A DNA stretch of 12,648 nt, taken from an uncultured Acetatifactor sp. Its GTDB lineage: Bacteria > Bacillota > Clostridia > Lachnospirales > Lachnospiraceae. The stretch covers positions 1 to 12,648 of the forward strand of contig CAJTZD010000088.1 of assembly GCA_910584235.1 (NCBI GenBank), read 5' to 3'. The notes below the pieces were generated by a model. That model had not been told where the DNA came from and searched no databases. It saw nothing but the letters and a program-made list of their open reading frames with translations. Position numbers and translations under genes: made by a program. This document shows, one piece after another, positions 7,989 through 12,648 of this stretch (its first letter is position 1; every line of letters starts with the position of its first letter).

Positions 7989-8378
7989 TTACAACTGTCC
8001 TTTCGCTCTGTTTATTGCTTCTTCCATTTTATGATATGGATCTTCCCAGGTGCATGGTTTGATTGTTTTTCCGTCTGCACTATAATGAAGCTTTCCGTCA
8101 TCCCATAATTTACTCATATTAGCCGTATGGACGATTTTGAATATCTCATCCGGTTCAATTCCCATCTCCACCAATGTTCCCAAGGCAAAATAAATCACAT
8201 CAATCATCGCATCTGCTTGTTCCACAATATCTTCAGCTTCAATAAATTCATTTACTTCTTCCAATATCCATGCATACCTTTTCTTTACTCTGTCTTCTTT
8301 CAGCATAACAGGAGTCTCCGATACGGGATGACCAAATCTCAAATGAAAATCTTTTACACACTTCCACTCTTCTAACAT
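7989..8378 (-). CDS. MazG/PRA-PH-like all-alpha nucleotide pyrophosphohydrolase
   Basis: A 129-residue protein of the all-alpha NTP pyrophosphohydrolase superfamily (MazG, HisE-like PRA-PH, dimeric dUTPase relatives), which cleave NTPs to NMP and pyrophosphate. The metal-binding pattern is visible as EEVNE at 40-44 followed by D56xxxD60 (ADAMIDVIYF), and an NMSKLW segment near residue 87-92 is typical of the subgroup. Length fits a single-domain member. It is the first gene of the cargo operon. The ATG at 8376-8378 has GGGAG only one nucleotide away and AGGAG 12 nt away, neither ideal, so initiation may be weak. Substrate cannot be read from sequence. In this setting a dUTPase-like or modified-nucleotide cleaning activity would supply a ligand for the thymidylate-synthase-like domain downstream (inference). 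Confidence 0.8.
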   Translation of the reverse strand: MLEEWKCVKDFHLRFGHPVSETPVMLKEDRVKKRYAWILEEVNEFIEAEDIVEQADAMIDVIYFALGTLVEMGIEPDEIFKIVHTANMSKLWDDGKLHYSADGKTIKPCTWEDPYHKMEEAINRAKGQL

Positions 8379-8444
8379 ACTCCCAGCTATTCTCCTACAC
8401 TATCGTTTTCTTTATAGACTTTCTGCTAAATTACTCCTATAATT

Positions 8445-8496
8445 ATTGTAACAGAAATTTCCCCTAATAGCAAAAATATTTTGGAAAAATTGTCAA
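8445..8496 (-). promoter_or_regulatory. sigma-A-type promoter of the cargo operon
   Basis: Reading on the minus strand, a -10 box TACAAT (8450-8445) is preceded by exactly 17 nt and a -35-like TTGCTA (8473-8468). A perfect TTGACA (8496-8491) lies another 17 nt upstream, so the TTGCTA could also serve as a poor -10 to that -35. The -10 is about 67 nt before the ATG of the pyrophosphohydrolase gene, leaving a 5' leader of about 60 nt. No operator palindrome was seen between them. Confidence 0.55.
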
Positions 8497-8536
8497 TTTA
8501 TATTACAGCTACTTTTGGTGCTTATCCATTATTCAG

Positions 8537-8610
8537 TGAACAGATAGGCATAATGAACCAAACTTCTTGAATACTCAAACTGTTTTTTTCACGCACTTTC
8601 TATCTGTTCA
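8537..8610. repeat. 11-bp inverted repeat around a 52-nt spacer, followed by T7
   Basis: TGAACAGATAG at 8537-8547 is perfectly complementary to CTATCTGTTCA at 8600-8610, and the right arm is followed directly by seven T residues on the plus strand. As plus-strand RNA this would be a long stem with a U tail, as at the end of a small RNA or terminator. As DNA it could be a spaced protein-binding site. No plus-strand gene upstream needs a terminator, and no convincing plus-strand promoter was found, so the role is open. Confidence 0.5.
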
Positions 8611-8692
8611 TTTTTTTAGGGATTCAAGGCTATTTCCTATGCATAACATTATTCCAATTACTACATTTTGACCAACGGCAGGATGCGGACAG

Positions 8693-8731
8693 CAAAAGAG
8701 AGACTTTGTGGGAAATAAGGTCTCTCTTTTG
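8693..8731 (-). terminator. hairpin terminator after the S1-repeat protein gene
   Basis: A perfect 12-bp inverted repeat, CAAAAGAGAGAC (8693-8704) and GTCTCTCTTTTG (8720-8731), with a 15-nt loop. It begins 7 nt beyond the stop codon of the upstream-transcribed gene at 8738. The outer stem is A/T-rich, giving a short U-run on the 3' arm in either direction, so it may work on both strands. The U-tract is only four residues, so termination may be partial and some read-through into the cargo operon is possible. Confidence 0.6.
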
Positions 8732-8737
8732 TGGCTC

Positions 8738-10519
8738 TTAAATATTCTGCTTAATGATTCTTGAGATTAGCCCCACAGCCACGTTACGCTCCGCATCGAT
8801 CCGCGTGACCACGAAGCTCACATCATCCTTCTTGCCGGGCATCCGGTTGTCGTAGCAGCTGTGGGCCACGGCATTGACGCCGATGTGGAGGCGGACGAAG
8901 ACGGTGCCTTTGTGGACGTCAGTGACCGTCCCGGCGTACTTGCCCTGGATCTTGCACTTGCTCAGGCTGTCCTTGCTGGTGTTGCCGTTCACGCTTTTGA
9001 CATCCGCTTTCACGGAGATGTCCTCCAGGGAGCGGATCTTCACGCTCAGGATGCGCACAAGGATCTGCTCGCCCACATGGAAGCGCTCCGAGGCATCCCC
9101 CAGCCAGTCCCAGGACAGGTCGCGGGCCAGGATGGAACATTCCGCACCGAAGATCTCCACGCGCACCACCTTTTCTGCCACGGCAATGACCCTCGCCTGC
9201 ACGATGCGGTCCTCGCATACGCGGGAATTTCCGGCTGCATCCGGCATATAGAAGATCTGGCGCTTCTTATACATGGCGTCTTTCCTGCTGGCCACCACGC
9301 TGCGGCTGGCGTTCTCAAGCCCCTTGATGATGAAGTCGATTTCGCATCCCAGCATGTTGCCGAGGATCTTGCTTTGGCGCAGCGCCAGCTCCCCATAGTC
9401 ATGGGCTTCGTCTTCCACAAGGTTTATCATCATCTCCGCAAGGGGGATCACCACACGCATCTCCTTATAGTAGATGACTGCGATGGTTCCTCCACCGTCC
9501 ATCTTCTCTATGCCGCCCAGGATGCCTGTCAGGACTTTCCGGGTGCGGTAGGCGTTCTGCAGCTCATGCCAGATGGTGTCCTCCCTGCTTTCAGGTGTCT
9601 CCACCTCCGCGTCGGCATTCAGCGTAAGGATGGTGGAAGGGGCAGCTTTCCTTGCTGGCGGCTCCGGTTTTGCTGCAGGTGCAGCCTTTGCTTTCCGCTT
9701 TCTGGGAGTGGCTGGAGCCTTAGGGGTGTCTTTCCCTGTACTGCTTTCATCGTTATCCCCGTTCTCAGTGGGGATTTTCGGGGCAGGTCCGTCTGCGCTG
9801 GCTGCCGCATCTTTTCCGGTCTCAAGAGAGGCATCCCCTGCATCTTCCGGCTGCAGTTCCACTCCACCAACATTACCGGTTTCTGTTTCTTCCATGAAAA
9901 GATGGGCTTCGTCCGGTTCATCCCTATCTATAAACGCATTGTCAGAAGAGGGGTCATCGCTTTCTGCAGCTTCGCCAGAGTTGGGCAGTACCTCTTTTGC
10001 TTCAGCTTCGCAGGAGCCGGACAGTTCCTTTGTTACGGAAGCTTCGCCAGAATCGGGCAGTTCTCTATCCATAGCAGTTTCACCAGAATCGGGCAGTTCT
10101 CCATCCATAGCAGCTTCACCAGAACCAGTCAGCTCATCGTCCATGAAAGCTTCGCCAGGGTCAGGCAGATCATCATCCATGGCAGCTTCACCAGAATCGG
10201 GAAGCTCATCATCCATGAAAGCTTCGCCGGGGTCAGGCAGCCTATCATCTATAGCAGCTTCGCCAGAGTCAGGCAGATCTCCATCCATGGCAGTTTCACC
10301 AGAACCGGGCAGCCCGTCATTCATGATGGTTTCACAAGGATTAAGCAGCTCATCATCTATAGGGGATTCCCCGTCCGCAGGTGCGTTCCCATCCGTAAGG
10401 GTTCCGTCCTCTACAAGAGAGCCGCTTTTTAAGACATCTCCGGTATCCGTAGCTGCATTTTCCAGGGTGGCGCTTTCTTCCATTACAATAGTTTCTTCCT
10501 TTTTTGTTTTTCTGGGCAT
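8738..10519 (-). CDS. ICE-associated protein with acidic 12-residue tandem repeats and S1-like RNA-binding domains
   Basis: A 593-residue protein of three parts. Residues 1-53 are low complexity. Residues 54-185 are eleven tandem copies of a 12-residue acidic unit resembling MDDELPDSGEAA. Residues 186-310 are a disordered Pro/Ala/Lys-rich linker with a basic patch (PRKRKAKAA, 272-280). The C-terminus has S1/OB-like domains: a clear one at about 516-590 (GKYAGTVTDVHKGTVFVRL, then FVVTRID), a weaker one at about 436-508 (RVIAVAEKVVRVEIFG) and a possible one at about 325-365. S1 domains bind single-stranded nucleic acid, usually RNA. The ATG at 10519 has AAAGGAG eight nucleotides upstream and follows the coupling-protein gene by 73 nt, so it is part of the conjugation operon. 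No signal peptide is seen. Its function in transfer is not known to me. Confidence 0.75.
   Translation of the reverse strand: MPRKTKKEETIVMEESATLENAATDTGDVLKSGSLVEDGTLTDGNAPADGESPIDDELLNPCETIMNDGLPGSGETAMDGDLPDSGEAAIDDRLPDPGEAFMDDELPDSGEAAMDDDLPDPGEAFMDDELTGSGEAAMDGELPDSGETAMDRELPDSGEASVTKELSGSCEAEAKEVLPNSGEAAESDDPSSDNAFIDRDEPDEAHLFMEETETGNVGGVELQPEDAGDASLETGKDAAASADGPAPKIPTENGDNDESSTGKDTPKAPATPRKRKAKAAPAAKPEPPARKAAPSTILTLNADAEVETPESREDTIWHELQNAYRTRKVLTGILGGIEKMDGGGTIAVIYYKEMRVVIPLAEMMINLVEDEAHDYGELALRQSKILGNMLGCEIDFIIKGLENASRSVVASRKDAMYKKRQIFYMPDAAGNSRVCEDRIVQARVIAVAEKVVRVEIFGAECSILARDLSWDWLGDASERFHVGEQILVRILSVKIRSLEDISVKADVKSVNGNTSKDSLSKCKIQGKYAGTVTDVHKGTVFVRLHIGVNAVAHSCYDNRMPGKKDDVSFVVTRIDAERNVAVGLISRIIKQNI
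9965..10360 (-). repeat. 36-bp in-frame tandem repeat array (11 units)
   Basis: The array encodes eleven successive 12-residue units of the S1-repeat protein. The central units (3-9) are nearly identical, for example MDDELPDSGEAA and MDGELPDSGETA, while units 1, 10 and 11 have diverged. Every unit is exactly 36 bp, so copy-number change by slippage or recombination would keep the reading frame. Units alternate between ...SGEAA and ...PGEAF endings in the middle, suggesting that a 72-bp pair was duplicated. Confidence 0.85.
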
Positions 10520-10549
10520 AGTCTTGTCTCCTTTTCAAGTTTGTTCCGT

Positions 10550-10569
10550 CTGCCTGTAAGCTCAGGCAG
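10550..10569 (-). other. intercistronic hairpin between coupling-protein and S1-repeat genes
   Basis: CTGCCTG (10550-10556) pairs perfectly with CAGGCAG (10563-10569) across a 6-nt loop, in the 73-nt gap after the coupling-protein stop. There is no U-tract, so it is not a standard terminator. It could slow 3' decay of the upstream message or be a processing site. Confidence 0.4.
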
Positions 10570-10592
10570 GGTGTCTGGTCTGGCAGTGCAGT

Positions 10593-12563
10593 TCAGGACA
10601 TGATGGATTTCTTGTCCGCCATGACGATTCCGCAGTTCCCGCCTGCAGGGATAGATGCCTGCGGTCCGTCCGCCCATCCAGAGGGAGAACCAGCGTGCGC
10701 GGCATCTGCAGGTACAGTGTCCTTTCTGGGCGCTTTTGGCCTCTTCTGTTTCGGCTCCGGCTTCACCAGCCGTGAGAAGTCCGGTTCCGGTGACTCGGGG
10801 AGCCTGCGCCACTCCGGGATGTGGTCGCTGGCCCGGCTTTCTTTCAGCTTCCGGCTCTCCGGGTGGAGGGTGTAGTCATATTTCCCTACTTTCAGCACCT
10901 TCTGTCCCCGGAGGATGATCAGCGCCTCGTCCAGCGGCAGCCGCAGCACCTCGTCCGGCGTCAGGAGCTTGCGCTTCCCGATGGAGTGCGTCTCCCGGTA
11001 CTCCGGCGTGTAGTCGGATACCCGCCAGGTGTTGAGCTGCTTCGCCTGACTGGACACTGCCACGCTGACCTCGCCGGTGCGGTTGGAGATGAACTCCGCC
11101 GTCAGCTCATCGGTGCAGCCCAGGAAGAGCTGGGTGTCGCAGTTGCCGATGATCTCCTGCCACTGGTTCAGCGGGTAGCGGTTCTGCATCTGGGGCAGGT
11201 TCTGGAAGATACAGCTGATGGAGAGCTGCCTGGAGCGGATGGTGCTGATCTTCTTTGTCAGGTCTGCGATGGTGCAGCCGCCATTGGCGAACTCGTCCGC
11301 CAGGATATGCACCGGGACCGGGAGCTTCCCGCCCTCCCCATATTTATCCGCGTAGCGCACCAGCTTGATGAACACGAAGGACATGAACAGGGAGGAGAGG
11401 AAGTCGAAGGTGGAGTCCTGGTCCGAAGTGATGCAGAAGTACGCGCACTTCTCATGGCCCGGCTGCGTCAGGCTGATCTCGTTGTAGCTGGTGATCTGCC
11501 GGATCAGCCTGTTCTGGAACACCTGCAGCCTTGTCCCCAGCCCGATGATAACGCCGCTGCGCACCGTGTCGGACGCCTGGCTGAAGATGTTGTAGGGCGC
11601 CTTTGCCGGGTGGGTGACCGGGAGCAGGTCGAAGAGGCTGTCCAGCTCCTTTTCACTGCTCATGGTCAGCAGCTTGTAGACCTGCCCGATGTTCTTCCCC
11701 TCCGGCGGGAACCCCTGGTCCACATACAGGACGAGGGCCTTCAAAAGGTTCATCTCCGAATTGTCCCAGAACCTGTCACCCTTTGGGGAGCCTGTGTTCC
11801 TGATGATGACGTCGCAGAAGAGCTGTGCCATGATCTCCTGCCCTTCGATTTCCGCAAGGCAGTTCCAGCTGTCGGAATTCTCAGGGTTGATCAGGTTAAA
11901 TACCCGCACAGTGTAGCCGTTCTCCTCAAGGTAGAGGCACAGGTCTGCGTAGAGCTCGGATTTGGGGTCGGTGATGATGAGGCTCTCCCCCCGCTTCACG
12001 CACTGGAACACCACGTTCCTTGCATAGGCCCGGCTCTTCATGCTGCCGCTGGCCCCGAACACTGCCACGTTGCGGTTCATCCGGGTCTTTTCCGGCAGGC
12101 AGACTGCTTTCCCATACAGTTTCCCCAGGATGACACCCCGGCTTTTAGAGATGTCAGGGACCAGCTCCAGCACTTCGCACATCTCGGCATCCGTCATGAA
12201 GCCGGAGGTGCCGTAGGTTCCCAGGTCTGAATAGGTCAGGTTCCGCTCCCTGTCGTAAGTGCCTTTCCTGCCAAAACCCATCCGCATCACCATGAATATC
12301 AGCAGACCGGAGACGCCTGCGCACAGGGCAATCCCGTACAGGCTGTAAGGGAAGACGGTGAGCGCCTTAAGGCAGGCGGCCGGCGAGCCCTCCGGAAATG
12401 CGGGGGAGGTGCCGTCCCCCGGTGTCCCTCCGGATGAAGCCCAGGCCTGGTAGTTGGCGAGGAACTGGGACACATAGCCGCCTGCATAGGCAAGTGCCAG
12501 GAGCAGGATGGGCAGCACGAGGAAGAGCGTCAGTGTCTTCCTTTTGTTCTCTGTCAGTTTCAG
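10593..12563 (-). CDS. VirD4/TraG (PcfC-like) type IV coupling protein
   Basis: A 656-residue conjugative coupling ATPase that would bring the relaxase-DNA complex to the type IV secretion channel at the membrane. Numbering from the proposed CTG start, two N-terminal membrane segments lie at about 12-36 and 74-95. Walker A is GASGSMKS at 170-177, with Met where many members have Gly. Walker B is PVHILADEF at 417-425. The ITDPKSELY segment (197-205) is also typical of the family. The C-terminal 80 residues are Pro/Lys-rich and probably contact substrate. A GTG at 12518 would remove part of the first membrane segment. The CTG at 12563 has AGGAGG exactly eight nucleotides upstream, gives the KLTENKRKTL basic start usual before the first membrane helix, and overlaps the preceding stop as CTGA. 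The family is certain; the exact start is likely but unusual. Confidence 0.92.
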   Translation of the reverse strand: MKLTENKRKTLTLFLVLPILLLALAYAGGYVSQFLANYQAWASSGGTPGDGTSPAFPEGSPAACLKALTVFPYSLYGIALCAGVSGLLIFMVMRMGFGRKGTYDRERNLTYSDLGTYGTSGFMTDAEMCEVLELVPDISKSRGVILGKLYGKAVCLPEKTRMNRNVAVFGASGSMKSRAYARNVVFQCVKRGESLIITDPKSELYADLCLYLEENGYTVRVFNLINPENSDSWNCLAEIEGQEIMAQLFCDVIIRNTGSPKGDRFWDNSEMNLLKALVLYVDQGFPPEGKNIGQVYKLLTMSSEKELDSLFDLLPVTHPAKAPYNIFSQASDTVRSGVIIGLGTRLQVFQNRLIRQITSYNEISLTQPGHEKCAYFCITSDQDSTFDFLSSLFMSFVFIKLVRYADKYGEGGKLPVPVHILADEFANGGCTIADLTKKISTIRSRQLSISCIFQNLPQMQNRYPLNQWQEIIGNCDTQLFLGCTDELTAEFISNRTGEVSVAVSSQAKQLNTWRVSDYTPEYRETHSIGKRKLLTPDEVLRLPLDEALIILRGQKVLKVGKYDYTLHPESRKLKESRASDHIPEWRRLPESPEPDFSRLVKPEPKQKRPKAPRKDTVPADAAHAGSPSGWADGPQASIPAGGNCGIVMADKKSIMS

Positions 12564-12648
12564 CGCAGGAACCTCCTTTCAAATTTGTACAGGTCAATAG
12601 GCGATTGCGAAACGCCAGAATCCCGCATAAATACGGGATATTTTTTGT
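12560..12648 (-). CDS. 3' end of an upstream ICE gene, stop overlapping the coupling-protein start
   Basis: One minus-strand frame is open from the window edge to a TGA at 12562-12560, ending in the residues PIDLYKFERRFLR. That TGA shares bases with the CTG start of the coupling-protein gene (CTGA), and the AGGAGG of the latter lies inside this frame, the arrangement expected for translational coupling. A second frame ends at a TGA at 12596-12594 and is an alternative. In related elements a PcfB-like small protein often precedes the coupling gene, but too little is visible to say so here. Confidence 0.4.
   Translation of the reverse strand, partial: KKYPVFMRDSGVSQSPIDLYKFERRFLR

Larger units (their letters stand above)
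8379..8737. other. 359-nt gene-free spacer between ICE backbone and cargo operon
   Basis: No coding region is supported. From right to left it holds a hairpin terminator for the S1-repeat gene, about 80 nt with no recognised signal, a long-spacer inverted repeat followed by a T run, and a promoter reading left into the pyrophosphohydrolase gene. Base composition is strongly A+T-rich and changes sharply at about 8740, where the G+C-rich backbone gene begins. This makes it the probable junction between the conjugative backbone and the acquired cargo. No integrase, IS or clear attachment-site core was recognised here. Confidence 0.6.

Noticed and set aside
8537..8610. Inverted repeat considered as a miniature insertion element
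   Set aside because: No target-site duplication flanks it, and the 74-nt span is too short and lacks known terminal-repeat sequences.
9965..10360. Regularly repeated 36-bp sequence considered as a CRISPR array
   Set aside because: The repeats are contiguous with no unique spacers, stay in frame and encode a protein repeat; no cas genes are present.
8861..10559. Long plus-strand open frames (523 and 328 codons) opposite the S1-repeat protein gene
   Set aside because: They are antisense shadows of a G+C-rich, repeat-containing gene. Their translations show only mirrored repeats, no ribosome binding site supports them, and the minus-strand frame has clear S1-like domains.
10821..12230. 469-codon plus-strand open frame
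   Set aside because: It lies fully opposite the coupling-protein gene, whose Walker motifs are unmistakable; high G+C removes stops from the opposite strand.
12620..12646. ATCCCG/CGGGAT hairpin followed by six T residues on the plus strand, resembling an intrinsic terminator
   Set aside because: No plus-strand gene leads into it, and on the minus strand it falls inside what is probably coding sequence of the gene before the coupling protein. The stem is only 6 bp.

Overview
The window looks like part of an integrative conjugative element (ICE) of a gut-type Firmicute, probably a Lachnospiraceae or Clostridiales member. The basis is the style of the VirD4-type coupling protein, the strong AGGAGG ribosome binding sites, and an S1-repeat protein placed next to the coupling gene. 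Species cannot be told from the sequence alone. Every gene I can support is on the minus strand, so transcription runs from high to low coordinates.

Right part (about 8.74-12.65 kb), visibly G+C-rich: the ICE backbone. It holds the end of an upstream gene, a VirD4/TraG-family coupling ATPase that probably starts at CTG in a CTGA stop/start overlap, and a 593-residue protein. That protein has an acidic tandem-repeat N-terminus (eleven 12-residue units) and S1-like OB domains at the C-terminus. A hairpin terminator follows it.

Middle (8379-8737), A+T-rich, no gene: it contains the terminator, an 11-bp inverted repeat around a 52-nt spacer followed by a T run, and a promoter pointing into the left cluster.

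Left part (about 0.19-8.38 kb), clearly more A+T-rich: a compact seven-gene cargo operon. In order of transcription it encodes a MazG/PRA-PH-type nucleotide pyrophosphohydrolase, a CapV-like patatin phospholipase (TTG start), a FokI-type D12 adenine methyltransferase, a Cof-type HAD phosphatase, a large GGDEF protein with a thymidylate-synthase-like C-terminal domain, a class I SAM methyltransferase, and a second, longer D12 adenine methyltransferase with a DAPY motif. Gaps are 2-23 nt and the last two junctions overlap, so this is one transcriptional unit. A further gene may begin at the extreme left edge.

The most interesting reading is that the cargo operon is an undescribed nucleotide-signalling anti-phage system. 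The GGDEF domain would make a nucleotide messenger, the degenerate thymidylate-synthase-like domain would act as a pyrimidine-nucleotide sensor, the patatin would be the membrane-degrading effector, and the pyrophosphatase and HAD enzyme would shape the nucleotide pool or the signal. The paired adenine methyltransferases would mark self DNA or be remnants of a restriction system whose nuclease is absent here. Domain calls come from motifs read by eye; the system-level model is inference.
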